Assembly (NCBI GenBank): GCA_905221605.1 | Contig: CAJNDS010002164.1 | Span: 1 to 64,000, forward strand | Length of the DNA stretch: 64,000 nt | From: Symbiodinium natans | Lineage: Eukaryota; Sar; Dinophyceae; Suessiales; Symbiodiniaceae | Direction: 5' to 3' | Shown: positions 42,760 through 54,684 of the stretch, piece after piece | Numbering within the stretch: position 1 is the first letter of the stretch | Layout: the number at the start of each line of letters is the position of its first letter | The notes under the pieces: model-generated | The model's input: the letters and a program-made list of their open reading frames with translations, nothing else | The model's database searches: none | What the model was told of the DNA's origin: nothing | Translations under genes and position numbers: made by a program

Positions 42760-43661
42760 ATGGCACGTGTCATGGCTAGTCGCGGGGACAGCTTCGAGAC
42801 ACAGCATTTTAGCGACGACCACGCCACTGATGGATCTGCGATGCCCAGCAGGAGCTGCCTCGAACTTTTGCATCCTCACCCTTTCTCCTTTTGGGGCCTG
42901 TACTTTTACATACCCTCTCAGGCAACAGGCAGTCGTAGTTCATGTTACTCTGAGGGGTGGTTGAGGAGTCTGGGATGAGGGCTCGGGTTGCAAGCTGACA
43001 GGAGTTGCACCGATGTGCCCTGCCTTGTGGTCTTCCTGGTCTACGTGGCGTGCATGCTGGGCATCAGTCTCTATGCCTTTGAGAACGGGCAGCCCCGTCG
43101 GCTGACGCATGGCTTCAACTACCAGGGTCAGCTGTGCGGAGTCAGCAAAGCAGTCGTCGATAAGCCCATGCTCTTCTGGTGCCCCAAGGGTAACAGAACT
43201 CTGCATGGCCACCCGGCAGATTTAGATATGGAGCATCCGGTGTGCTTGACGAAGTGCCCCACCGAGCCCTCCTCTGTCCATTGCTTCGACAACCCGACAG
43301 CAAAAACAGAAGTTCTCGGCACGAGCTCGCGCTTTCATTCTGAGCAGATCACCATCCAAGAGAGAACGGTGACAAAGCAGGCATACCCCTCAGCTGCCTT
43401 TGCCGGAATGTTTTGCGTGCCACATTTCCACAAAGAGATTGGGCACATCCTTGGGGACGAGCCCTTGGTAAAGGAGCGCTGCGACTGCTTCTCTGCAGCC
43501 GACCATCACAGCTTGTCTTATGCATATGTAGAATATGCATAGTGGCAGAACTACACTCTTTTTTCACATGTACACACAACCGTGTGCAATGCGTATTCGG
43601 GAAAGTCTAACAGGAACATGCTCGCGTACACACACAGACATGCATGCATACATACGCGCAC

Positions 43662-43696
<35 letters not shown>

Positions 43697-43713
43697 CACA
43701 CGCACACACACGC

Positions 43714-43786
<73 letters not shown>

Positions 43787-46700
43787 AACGCTTGCACACA
43801 TGCGTGCACACATGCACGTACATATGCACATGCACATGCACGCACACGTAGACACACACACACACACACACCTACACATACACATACACGTACACGTACA
43901 CGCACACACACATGCATACACACAGATCCACCCTGTCATATATGTATATAGAGCACATGTACATATGGTTTCACAAAGATAGGCTCTCTCCATCTGTCTG
44001 TCTGTATGAAAAGTCCCCAGTGGCACCCATGTGCCATGGAAGCCTTGCTTTAAGCCTGCTGTATGGGCAACTCTAACCCACCAATTCGCAAACCTTGGCT
44101 GGCATGTGCCTGTCGTCAAACAGGAACGCCTTCAAGTTCTATAAGCCCCAAACCCTAAACGGCAGGAGCTTCTCGGCAGCCATGGGCCCATCGGAAATGG
44201 CTACTTCCGCACCGCCGCGGCTCTGGGTAGCTTGTATCGGTCCTGGCAGTTGGTGGTGGCCGCAGTGTTCCTTTCAGTTCTCCTCAGTTACCTGTACCTC
44301 TTTGCGTTGAGGCTTGGGCCGCCATGGGTCTTGCTGTTGAATCCTGCACTGCACGTTGCTTCGTTACCGTCCTTGTTTGTATATCTGTTCCGCCACAGGT
44401 GCGCGCCCTACGGGACCACCATGAGTAGCATCGTGGTCGTGATGGCCGCGAGCTTGATCCTTGGCGTGTATTTCCTGCTCGCCGACAAGCTGTGGGGCTC
44501 CACGCTGACGCAGTACCAGAACACCAATCAACTCTACAAGCAGTTCGATACAGATTACGCGCGATGGGTCTCCAAGGTGCTCTGGGATGCATGAAATGAA
44601 AGTTCATAACCCGTCGGTGTGATATTTGACTGCGACGTTTATTTCTTCTAGTGATAGTGGCAGCGCTTATAATTAAGTTGCCACAGGGCATTCTCTGTTG
44701 CAGCCAACTTGTATCCCAGCTTCCTTAAACCCACCTGGTCGACCCAAGAGTCCCAGGGAACGCATACGTGAAGTTAAAGGTGCTTGCTTGCTTTCGTATC
44801 CTTCCGAGTTGGAGTGCGATCGTGGCAACCCGTTGCCACCACGGGTGATCGGTATAGAACTTAGTTGGGCGCCATGCATGCCATGGTTGCCATCCTGCTG
44901 CGTGGCCTACTATGCCCCAAACTTCGTGGTCACAGGAGCTTCTTTGCAAATCGGCCATGAAGCTGATGGAGAGGCCACACAGGTGGCAGGAGAAGCGTTC
45001 CTGGCTCGGCCACCATCTTGGCAACATCTGAGGAGGAGGAGGTTATCATGCCAGTAGCTGTCAACGGAAGTCGTGAGCCTGACGACTTGATGTCGCAGGA
45101 GGCGCACGTGCTAGACCCAGGCCACCGTACCCACGTCGAGCTACGACGTGAGCTTGAGGTTGCAATGGACATAGTGGAATGCCACGTGAGCTTGGTGTCG
45201 CCTTGGTCAGTGTCCCATGTTCGAGCCAACGGAGGGTCTTGTGATATGCGGTTTTGTTCTCCCAAGTGCGCGTGCTCACGAGAACAACCTTAACTACTAT
45301 CATGCCCACGTTGCTGCTACACGCCGGCCCTGTGTTGACTTGGTCTCTGGCTTTCCTTGGCGAGATCGGGCAAAATAGGCATGCTAACTCGAACTCAGAG
45401 GCCGTAGGGTTCGGCAGGGGGCATGCCTGGATAGGCAGGCTGGGATAGAGCGGGGGAAGGGGATGTCGTGATCGCGAAAACATGCGACTGGAGGTGCTGG
45501 GTCTACTTCTCCTGTGCACCTTCGGCTTTATGCTTTGTGGCTTTGCGGCCATCCGCCAGAACATCCAGGATGCTGTGGGCTGCGTGCGGGTGTCCGTGGA
45601 GTGCGTCTTCAGCATGCCAACGATGATGCTGACGCCCATCTTCGAGGCTGCTCGAGGGTTTGGGGAGGGCGGGGGGGGGGGGGGGGGGCTGTGCGGTAAT
45701 TAGCCCAGGCAATATTGATCTCGTTTCGCAACATTTTCATCAAGATGCTGGAAAGAAATGCTGAGAAACATTTTGCCTAATTTGGATCAGGGTGCCCTCG
45801 GTCCCTGAGACACCTCCACAGCTTGTCGGGCCTCTGGAACTTTGCATGAATGATTCGCGAAACAAGACCTGAACAAAGGCCTCATACTCGCGAAATTCTG
45901 GCCTGCAGTGTGGGATTTTTGCTCGGCGGGTGGTGAAGAATCCTTAAGTTCCCACACTTGAGTTAGCAAAGGTTTTGCCAAAATGGGACCCACAAAGCCG
46001 TGGCTTTGTGGGTGCGACCTTGGGGTCTTGGCCTCGGGAGGCTTAGAAAACAAGAAGTCCAGCGCCTCATTGGCTCAACTTGAGGGGGTGTGTGGGGGAG
46101 GGTGCAGGGGAAGAGGGGGGGGGGTGGGGCCGAGATTTGGTCCCCTTCATTATTCATTTGGTCACCCCTCCTTCCCGACCTGCGCAATACTGCTCGGAAA
46201 GAAAGTCCCAGCTCGGATAATCGAATACACTGGTTGGCCGTCCTTCTGCTTTTGGATCCCCATCTTTGATAACAGGCTCGAAAACGAAAACCGAGGCCTA
46301 ACCCATCAGAACAAGCATTGCTGCCCCAAAGCTACGGCAGAAACTCTCTACCAAAAAGCCCTGCACCCGAAGGCCATCTTCAAGCTCGTCCTGTGGTTTG
46401 GACTCCTGAGCAGCTTGATGTGGCTGCTCGGGACTGCAGAAGTGCACCCAACCAACCTCGGCGAGGCGGGTGCACTCTGGGTCCAAACGAAAAACCCTGA
46501 AAAAAAAAACAAACTTGGAACAGGTTTCCTTAAGCCCTGGGCGGATGCACCCAATTGGTGACCTCAACGTCCCTCTGTTTTAGCCATGCATGACATATAT
46601 TCATGTATTAATGATATGATGTGATATGATGTGATATGATGTGATATGATGTGATGATATGGTATGATATGATATGATGTATGTATATATACATATAGAA

Positions 46701-49700
46701 AGATAAAATGTACATGGTAGTTATATACTACATACTGTGCATAGTCCATCGTACAGCTTGGGGCAGCCTCTGTTGCCTTGCAGACGCAGGGGCGTTCGCG
46801 CCCACAGGCAGTCAATCAATCAATCAATCATAGTCCATGTCAATATTGCACGAATGTTGCTTTTTGCATTGTCTTACATTACGTGGACCATTGTGTCATG
46901 TATTGTATCATGGGTAATGTAGTATAAATATATACATACATGTACATATATATATATATGTATATATATGTATTATATGTATACATATACACACATATAC
47001 GATGGTGTGCAAATCTGTCTAGGCCGGTGATTTTTGGTTCGGCACAGCCCGGCAACTGGCGCTTTGGCATGCACATCTGTCCGAAAGCAGAATAAGCTTC
47101 ACAATCAGACCTAGCAATACGAAAACAGTAATACTACATATACTGGTATACAGTACTGATACTAGCATGAATGGCAATACCAATTAGACTTAGACGTCAT
47201 TCTAAGCGATTTCCCTGGCTGAGGTTGCCATACTCTCTCGCGATGGTGGGCCTTCATGACCGTTAGCGTTCAGTCATACCCAATATGAACCGATCCCCCC
47301 AAATCTTTGAACCCGAGCCAGGCCGTGTGCGATTTGCCGAGGTTTTCACCCTGGACCAGAAGATTATGCTGACCATCTACCTCGTAGGAATCACATGGCT
47401 TCTAAGCGGCTACAAGATGGGGGGCAAGAGTTGGAGCACATGCGCGCGCGGGGGTTGAACTGTCCGCCTCTATTGCTGCACAGGCTCAGGCAGCGCAGGG
47501 TTTGGCGCTCATTGGGCCGGTTGCTATACGGCCCTCATGCTTGGAGGTTCATGAGTAGTTAGAAGTAGGGTTATAAGCATGGTCATTCTACTTACAACCC
47601 CATTTGGGGCACGTATAACACTACTTAGAACTACCCATGAACCTCCAAGTCCCTCCAAAGCCTGGGTTCCATTCCTGGGAACATGGTTAAAATCCAGAAA
47701 GAAAGAGCCTAGAAGCTCCAAGCTTCTGACCACAAGATCCACATGAGTTGGGATGTAATCGGGATTATAATAGGGGGTACTATAATCCCTATTAAGGACT
47801 GTTAGTAAAGGGCGAACATCCCAGCACATGAGGTTTGTGGAGTTCACCAAGCACTTTGCGACCTTCGTCGTGACCTATGGCGTGTTTCTCTGGTACTACA
47901 CACCAAAACCCAAAGGGTGGGGCCCGCAGTTTCCGCTCCCTGGCTCATGAGGCATTGAGTCTTTGCCCACACGATTCTTTGGGTTTTTGCAGGCTTGAAG
48001 GGCGATGTTTCGTTGTGCTCAGAATCGACCTGCGTCGCATCATGTCGCATCTGAGCGTCGCCCTCGGGTTCAAGGAATTACACGGGTCCCCACAGGAAAC
48101 CGCACCATCGGTTCGTCCCTTTTGCAGTTCTGCTAGGAATGCACACGTCTGATCTGGGTTGAGCACCAAGCATCAGAAATCTGCCCCTCACCAAGCATGA
48201 TGCTGCCCTTCTGCTCTCTCCCAACTCTAAACCCAGCTAAACCAGCCTCGAATCTTCCCAGAAAACAGAGCCTTGACACCAAAGCCGATTGTAAGGTCAC
48301 CACCATCTTATTCACCAGAGAACCTTAGAAACTTATTACTGCAACGTATTGTAGCTAAAGGTTCCCAACCCAGCCTGACGGCCTCAAGCCCGACCGAGGC
48401 TGACTCAAGGACTGTGCGTGGGACTCGTCTACCACCTTGGCACCATCGCATTCGGCCCCTTGAGCCATGCAATGTCGATCTTATGGTTTTGAAGTTGTCC
48501 ACCCTATATCCGAAGCCATGGCGGAACGTTTTTAGTGTATGCTGATGTCAAAGCACTGCCCATCCGAAGATCCAGGCCTGACAACAGACAGAGAGGTCCC
48601 ACGAACTCACAACCTCTCGCCGAAAAAGAGTGACTACGCGTTTGCCGTCCTTTCCGCACGCGCGGCAGCTTGAATTGAGCACAAACGAGGCTCCTTTCTG
48701 ATTGCCCTGACTCGGCCATTCCGCATCACCTTCCTCTGGCTGTCACGCCAAGCCAAAGGTGGCGAAGGACTGCAATGCCATATGCAGAGAAAGACGTCGC
48801 GAAGTTCGGCAGGGTATGGAGTTTTGGAGGGGTTGGAGCGAGGGATGGGGATGCTTGGCGGTTGACCTTAAGGGGTTGAGTAGGATTCCGGGGGAGGTGG
48901 GGAGAGAAGATGCCTTAGAGAGAAGAGAAGAGGGGGGAAAGAAGAGGGACTGCACAGCGTTTGCCACCAGCGCCTGGACTGGCACAAGGTTGGCCCTCAC
49001 TACCACCTACCCCACGGGCTCCCTGCGCCTCAAGTGCGGAGCCTCATGCCTTGTGAAAGAAAGAGCCTCATGCACTTTGAGGGGAAAACAGATAACGGCC
49101 CCACACAGTTGCGTGCAGTTTCGTTCGACCTTGGTTCGGCCGTACAGAATGCACTGCAATTGCCCTGAAGGAAATGCCGTCGTGGTGTTGGTGGCCTCTT
49201 TCTGCAGTGCCTGCATCAGCTTCACGCAGAGATTCTCGGATAGACATGTTTTCGACCAGTGATTCGACGGTGCTCGCAATGGCAGGTCAAGGTCGTTGAT
49301 TACAGCCGAAGGCCGTGTGGACATAACCCATTTCATAAGATGTTGCATTCCAGGAACTTTGGTGGTGCGCATGCGGCGCCAAGTGCTGTTTGTGCGGGCC
49401 TTGCTGTTGGTAGGCAAAACGGACCCCTATAGCCCTAAGCTACAACCTCAGGCCCCTCTGCGGGCAGAGCCAGGAGCCCGAAACCCAAAGAGGCCCTCTA
49501 AGTCCGAGCCTTGCCTGCGCGTGCGCTAGCCCTGCGCTAGCTGTGCGCTAGCTGTGCGAGCCGAAGCCCAAAGCCCTAAACCCCACCTTGAAGCGATGGT
49601 GTTCCTGTGGCCTAGGAAACTTGGAGTTCGTCACCAAGGCTGCCGGTGGTGGATGTGTCAATCGTAGCTTGCGGTTTCGGGAGCCAGGGATTATTCCATC

Positions 49701-52555
49701 TTGGAGGATGTATGAAGGGGGCCACAGTTGAGGGGGGTTTGGCAAGGCTGCCTACATGGACGTGGTGCTTTCTGCGACGCCCTTCATGGTGGCGGCACAG
49801 ACTCTCGCCAGATGACCAAGGTGTCAGGTGGAGGGAGGACAAGATCAACAGTAGTTATTTACGGGGCATCCGGGCATCTCCCTGGCACGGGTAGGTCTTC
49901 AGGGCATGAAGGGTTTGCAAGCTTTTGAGCTTGCGATCGCAAGTCCTTGGCTTGGTTTAGAGTAGTTGGTCCCCCGTGGCTCAACCCCAGCTAGTGGTTG
50001 GACCTTGTTTCGTGCGGGCCGCCGGTGTGCAGTTAAGCGTCTGGTCAATCGTCTTGAAAGGGTTTGCCAGGTGACACTGTTTTCGGCAAGCATGAAGTCC
50101 GGAGTCAAGTGACACAATCCGCTATACGTAGATGCTTCCCAGTTTTCGCGGTTCCCTACAAAGTCCACTTTCCTCGGGAGTGGACCTTCGGTGGGTACCC
50201 CCTTCTACTGCTTGAGCCGATTCAATGACACTAGCTAATATGTTTCCGTCATACCATCACAGCCCCTGAAGCCTAGCTCCGCTATCTGCAGGAATGCGCA
50301 CGGTTTCATTTCAGCGGACCTCGGCAAGATTGCCAATCTGACAGGTGCGCCCGTACCCGAGTTGAGATGTGAGCTACTGAGTCTGGCCGCTGTGCAAGCG
50401 AGGACGTGGGATTCATTTACACGCCATGCGTCTGCCATGCGTAAGCCAACTCTTCCTTGTGGCTTCATACCCACAGTTTCCAACTCAGAGGTAAGTTGAC
50501 AGCATGAAATGTCCAACTCAATCGCCACTGGCACCAACACCTCATACATCTTCCTGGAAGCTGCGACCCCCCCGCTTTATCCCAAACCTCGGCCTTGCGC
50601 ATGACCCTGCAAGGGATTTTTCACAAGAACGCATTAATTCTGAAACTCCCCAACAAGAAACGAGAAGTGAAGGATGGCTTAAACGCACCCCCATTGCTCG
50701 GCCCTTTGGCATCTTCAATATTCCTTGTAGCTATGTCGGCAGGCCCTGCATCCCCGCGAGCCTGAGGTGAAAGAGAGGGTTTCGGGGCAGGGTTTGGGGC
50801 CTAGGGTTTAGGGTTTGAGGGTTTAGGGTACCCGACAGGTGCTGTGTGGATCATCGGCTTTGCAGTCGTCGCCAGCGTCTTCACGGTGACGGTTCTCACC
50901 ATTTGGGTTCTCCTGACGCCGCTGCACCTGCGGCAGGCAGGGCTCAGCAGGGCCCAGGGTTGTGTTGGAAGAGCTTGGAGGGTTATATATATATATATGT
51001 ATGTGAATGTGTGTGCGTGTAATTAATATATGTATATGTATATATATATATGCATATATATATATATATATATATCATGCGTAGATATATATAGAGAGGG
51101 AACGCACCCCCTCCCACTATCACCGAAGTACGGCTTTTCCTGCATGTATGCACGAATCGTTGTGTGTAATTCAGCGAGACGTGTGGCCCGAGTGGTATCT
51201 AGAATCGAGGTAAATGTCCGCCCACAACCCCAGTTCGAAGAAGACTTGATCTTGCTTCTATAGTACTATACTAGCCGAGTTGAACAGTTCTTTGATTTAA
51301 TGAAGTCTTCTTTCATGAAACAGTTAGTAGCGTCAACCCCGAGCTAGATCATCACATATCAAGGACTGTTGTTTCCGCAAAGATAAAAACAATGCCTAAT
51401 ACGAATGTGTAGCTTAACGAATCAGAACAGTAGCGGTGGCCTCAATTAGGCGACGGTGCATTATGTTCATGGTGTTTTGATAATACAGGTAATCTAGTTG
51501 CTGCAGTTAGCTTGACATGGATTAGCGCTCCTCGTCATAGTTGGAGGCCAGTTTGCTTAAACCAGTTAAACAGTTAAAACCGCTGAGAGAGTCAAATGGT
51601 CAGTTATATTCAATGGAACTGGCCCCCAGTAGTCACAAGACCCTTAACATGTTGAACTAACATACGGCTACTGTGAGGGGCAGGTTCTAGCCCTGCGTTA
51701 TCCTGCGTTGGTTTTAGGTGACCACTGTGAAGCTCAGCTCCATGCAATGGAAAAATGGTATCAGCTTTCCATCTGAAAATTTTCGGCGGCTGTAGACTTG
51801 CAGACTCATCCAGCCCAAACCCGAAGAACCCGACAACCTCACGACACACAACACAAACACACCGACAACTTGGGAGTCTAAGCCAATTTCGTACTATTGT
51901 AGATATATATATATATACACACATATATTTGTATCTCTATAATTTGTATCTCCAAAATTAGCCGAAGAGAAAGAAAGGGAGACTAGTATTTGGGCCCTGG
52001 AGTACTGGTGGCCAGTATATTTTTGTGGTTTTCGTTTTCTTAGCTTTTTGGTGCCCGCGCTTCTGGACCACCATATTCTCTGGAAGCTCCATGGGGTTAG
52101 TAGATAAACACATAATTCTGGACCACCATATTCTCTGGAATCTCCATGGGGTTAGTAGATAAACACATAAGAATGCATTTTTAACAGTAAGTATGTATAG
52201 ATATATAGATATATATAGATATATGTAAACTTGTCCATTATGCTATATTCTTGTTATATACAAGAATAGGTTCTTCTCTTTAAGCGGGCAGTCTGGAGTT
52301 CCCCATCCTCAGCCCATGACCTATCGGCCAGATCACGCCCGATCACACCCACAGCCACATTGAGAATCCCTACTTTGTGCCTTGGCCGAATCAGAGAGCC
52401 GAAGCTTCGAATACCTGGTTAGTGCCGAGGTGCAGCCCTTGAGCTGATGTCCTTCCAGGCAATGCTATGGTTCACAGCGCAGTGCAATGTACATGTTCTT
52501 CAGCACACCAAGAGCGGTTCCAAGCCAAGCATACAGCAACGAAAAGAATCATCAG
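42760..52555 (+). CDS. Choline transporter-like protein (CTL/SLC44), intron-rich paralogue
   Basis: SLC44 proteins are multi-pass membrane transporters for choline and related substrates. Exons: 42760-42851 ([14 protein letters not shown] donor), 43002-about 43460 ([20 protein letters not shown], a Cys-rich outer loop, [14 protein letters not shown]), 44180-44576 ([20 protein letters not shown] and more helices), 45494-45646 ([19 protein letters not shown], the family's most conserved helix start), 46373-46441 ([19 protein letters not shown]), 47342-47427 ([20 protein letters not shown]), 47833-about 47914 ([20 protein letters not shown]), about 49747-49810 ([20 protein letters not shown]), 50292-50344 ([17 protein letters not shown]), 50839-50932 ([20 protein letters not shown]), 52355-52417 ([11 protein letters not shown]) and perhaps 52459-52555 (donor GTGAGT-like, frame unclear). 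The exon with the RYHLGS-type motif was not found with confidence; 48000-48100 or 48950-49050 are candidates. The C-terminal helix is also unaccounted for, so the gene may be decayed at its 3' end. Confidence 0.84.
43655..43930. repeat. (CA)n microsatellite in SLC44 intron
   Basis: About 270 bp of CA/CACG repeats between SLC44 exons. It opens long His/Thr and Cys/Val ORFs on both strands that are not genes. Confidence 0.95.
45660..45692. repeat. Poly-G run
   Basis: About 20 G in a row just after the SLC44 exon ending at 45646. Confidence 0.9.
46608..47000. repeat. AT-rich microsatellites in SLC44 intron
   Basis: TGATATGATG repeats at 46611-46680, (CAAT)n at 46810-46828 and TATA/TACA tracts at 46925-46995. 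Confidence 0.9.
47540..47649. repeat. 110-bp foldback element in SLC44 intron
   Basis: Arms CTTGGAGGTTCATGAGTAGT (from 47540) and its imperfect reverse complement ending at 47649 pair over about 34 bases with four mismatches. The element is wholly inside the intron 47428-47832. A second, smaller hairpin (GGGATTATA/TATAATCCC) follows at about 47759-47793. Confidence 0.9.
50790..50832. repeat. TTTAGGG cluster abutting an SLC44 splice acceptor
   Basis: GGTTTAGGGTTTGAGGGTTTAGGG ends about six bases before the CCGACAG acceptor of the exon at 50839. Confidence 0.85.
50978..51095. repeat. TA-rich microsatellite
   Basis: Alternating TA/TG tract in the large SLC44 3' intron. Confidence 0.9.
52061..52170. 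repeat. 55-bp tandem duplication
   Basis: 52061-52115 and 52116-52170 are direct copies with one mismatch (GCTCC versus TCTCC), starting TTCTGGACCACC and ending AACACATAA. Confidence 0.97.
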
Positions 52556-52671
52556 GTGAGTTGCAGCCTGGCACTGTCAGAACTAGTTGGACCTGTAGGC
52601 AAGGATCAGAGAAGAATGATAAGAATTCCGACCAGAAGTTGACATGCCATTGAAGGACCTCGCCTAGCGCC

Positions 52672-54684
52672 ATGGCAGCTTCCAAGCCCAGCGCCATGGC
52701 AGCCTCCAACGGCGCCTCCAGCTCCAAGGCACCTCTCATCGAGTCGGACGAGGAGACGGCCGACCCCAGCCATGAGCCAGTGGGGAGGAAGGTGGCGCCT
52801 TTGCCAGGTCATTTGGATCATCACTGCACGGATCCTGTCTGGATCTTGATCCTCATGGTGGCATTTGGTCCGCTGTACTTACCGATTTCCGCGGCGGTGA
52901 CGGAGGGGGACCTGTCCAAGTTCACTCGAGGATTTGACTACACGGGCAGGATGTGTGGTCGTGACCTGTGCGACAATGGGCAAGTATGCGGGAGGTTCAT
53001 TTACTACTGCTCCAAGTTTGGAGAAGAAGGTGTAGATACTCTTCATCCCATCTGTGTTGACAGCTGCCCCACGTCGAATCTGACCTCACACGTTTGCTTC
53101 GATGAGGAGACAGGGAGCACCGTCCTAGTCCAGGACTGGCCCACGGAGGAGTTCAACATGAAGTGCCTACAGCGCACTCATCACCTCAAAGAGGTGAAAG
53201 AGCATCATCGCAAGCGGCTGGCTGGAGACCTGAGCCGTTTCAAGGCAGGCGGTCACACCTCTGGGACAGTTCTGGACTGCATTGCCTCCATCGCCAAAGC
53301 CAAATGGCACCTTGTGATCGTCGTTTTTGTGTCGATCGCTGCCGGGTTCATGTACATGCTTTTCTTGTGGAGTTGTCTCAGATTCCTCATCTATGGATCT
53401 TTGGTGCTGGTGATACTCATCCCTTCTGCATTTGGCATCTTCCACCTCTTCCTTGTGTGGCGAGGTGGAGGGTTCAGTGCAGCCTTGGGAGGAGATCAGG
53501 CGGTCCAGCAGTCCTTGTGGATGGGCTCAGTGGGCATCTGTGTGGGCGCGTTCTTGTGGTGCACGCTGAAGCAGATCTTTGATAGAATTCAGACGGCTGA
53601 GGGTTGCATCGTAGCGACCACAGAGTGCCTGTTTGAGATTCCCTGCATTCTTCTAGAGCCTGCGATCAGCTTGCTGTTGAAGATGTTGGTGGCAGTACCC
53701 CTCATCTTCTTCGTGCTGGGCTACGCTTCAACTGGAGAGATGCTTCTCATTCAAGACCAGGACGGCAGCCTACATCGTAGACTCTCCCTTGAACCGAAGC
53801 AATGGGGCCTCATCGCTTACTGCCTCTTCGTGCTTGCGTGGTCTCTTGAGCTTGTCCACAACGCCACACAGTATGTATTGGCATACATCTCGGAAATGTG
53901 GTACTTCACACCCTATGTGGACGACCAGAAAGTCGATGTCCCACAGGTTTGCCTTTTTGTGGAGGCCACTTTCAATCTTTTCCGCTACCATCTCGGGTCT
54001 GTCATTCTCGCGTCGCTTCTGAAGACCGTCTTCCGCGTTCCGAAGATTCTATCCTATGGCGTCTTTCTCCTTGGATGCTGCAAGTACGCCAAGCACAAGG
54101 AGGCCGCCGCTGAAAACGGCCATTCTTGCACCTGCGCTTTCATGTTTGCAACGCTTCGAAAAGAGGGCTTCATGGACATGGCAATCACTTCAGCAAGTTA
54201 CTGCGAGGCCACGGAGCATGCCACCGAAACTCTGGATGACTCCTCTACGGAACTCGTGTTAACTTGGACTCAGATCATTTTCGAGCTTGGCGGTTGGGCC
54301 CTCATGACGGGGGTAGCGGCGCTGTACATGGCCGTGACGGTGAACAGCAACCCGCACTTCTCAGACCCTGAAGACGACATGTTCCTGAAGGAGCCAGATG
54401 CTGTGGTCATTGCCGCCAGCCTACTCGGCCTGGCAGTTGGGATCAGCTTCATGAACGTTTTCGACGCCATTGGCGACACCATCTTGTACTGCCTGGCCCT
54501 GGAGGAGCAGCGCTACAGGCAACTGCATGGGGCAGGCAACCCATTCTACAATGATTCCAGCTGGTGCACTTGCCGAGACAATGCCTCGGGAGGGTTCTTC
54601 AGCTGGATGATGGGCTATACTGATGAGGATGACGAAGATCATCATCGTGTGCAGTATGCACCTAGATCCTTGAAGTCGCATTAA
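52672..54684 (+). CDS. Choline transporter-like protein (CTL/SLC44), intron-less paralogue
   Basis: A single uninterrupted ORF of 670 codons starts MAASKPSAMAASNGASSSKA and ends in TAA. The first 45 residues are a Ser/Ala-rich cytoplasmic tail. Helix 1 is at about 56-76 (WILILMVAFGPLYLPISA), followed by a Cys-rich outer loop (94-145: CGRDLCDNGQVC, CVDSC). Helices follow at about 213-262, 283-300, 325-350 and 378-396. The family signature IQTAEGCIVATTECLFEIP is at 306-324 and FNLFRYHLGSVILASLLK is the conserved loop-helix. The last two helices lie near 545-570 and 595-620, and the tail is acidic/His-rich. Length matches the family. It aligns exon by exon with the split gene directly upstream but is clearly diverged. 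The lack of introns beside an intron-dense relative suggests a retrocopy, yet I see no spliced-leader relict or poly-A trace. No disruption is visible, so it should be functional. Confidence 0.93.
   Translation: MAASKPSAMAASNGASSSKAPLIESDEETADPSHEPVGRKVAPLPGHLDHHCTDPVWILILMVAFGPLYLPISAAVTEGDLSKFTRGFDYTGRMCGRDLCDNGQVCGRFIYYCSKFGEEGVDTLHPICVDSCPTSNLTSHVCFDEETGSTVLVQDWPTEEFNMKCLQRTHHLKEVKEHHRKRLAGDLSRFKAGGHTSGTVLDCIASIAKAKWHLVIVVFVSIAAGFMYMLFLWSCLRFLIYGSLVLVILIPSAFGIFHLFLVWRGGGFSAALGGDQAVQQSLWMGSVGICVGAFLWCTLKQIFDRIQTAEGCIVATTECLFEIPCILLEPAISLLLKMLVAVPLIFFVLGYASTGEMLLIQDQDGSLHRRLSLEPKQWGLIAYCLFVLAWSLELVHNATQYVLAYISEMWYFTPYVDDQKVDVPQVCLFVEATFNLFRYHLGSVILASLLKTVFRVPKILSYGVFLLGCCKYAKHKEAAAENGHSCTCAFMFATLRKEGFMDMAITSASYCEATEHATETLDDSSTELVLTWTQIIFELGGWALMTGVAALYMAVTVNSNPHFSDPEDDMFLKEPDAVVIAASLLGLAVGISFMNVFDAIGDTILYCLALEEQRYRQLHGAGNPFYNDSSWCTCRDNASGGFFSWMMGYTDEDDEDHHRVQYAPRSLKSH

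Noticed and set aside
43535-44119. Long His/Thr and Cys/Val ORFs on both strands
   Set aside because: They are translations of the (CA)n microsatellite inside an SLC44 intron.
48458-48480. Spliced-leader relict on the - strand (CTTGAGCCA)
   Set aside because: Match breaks after nine bases; not distinguishable from chance.
48951-49040. SLC44 exon with the RYHLGS-type motif (HYHL near 49008)
   Set aside because: The motif breaks into another frame after four residues; left as a candidate only.
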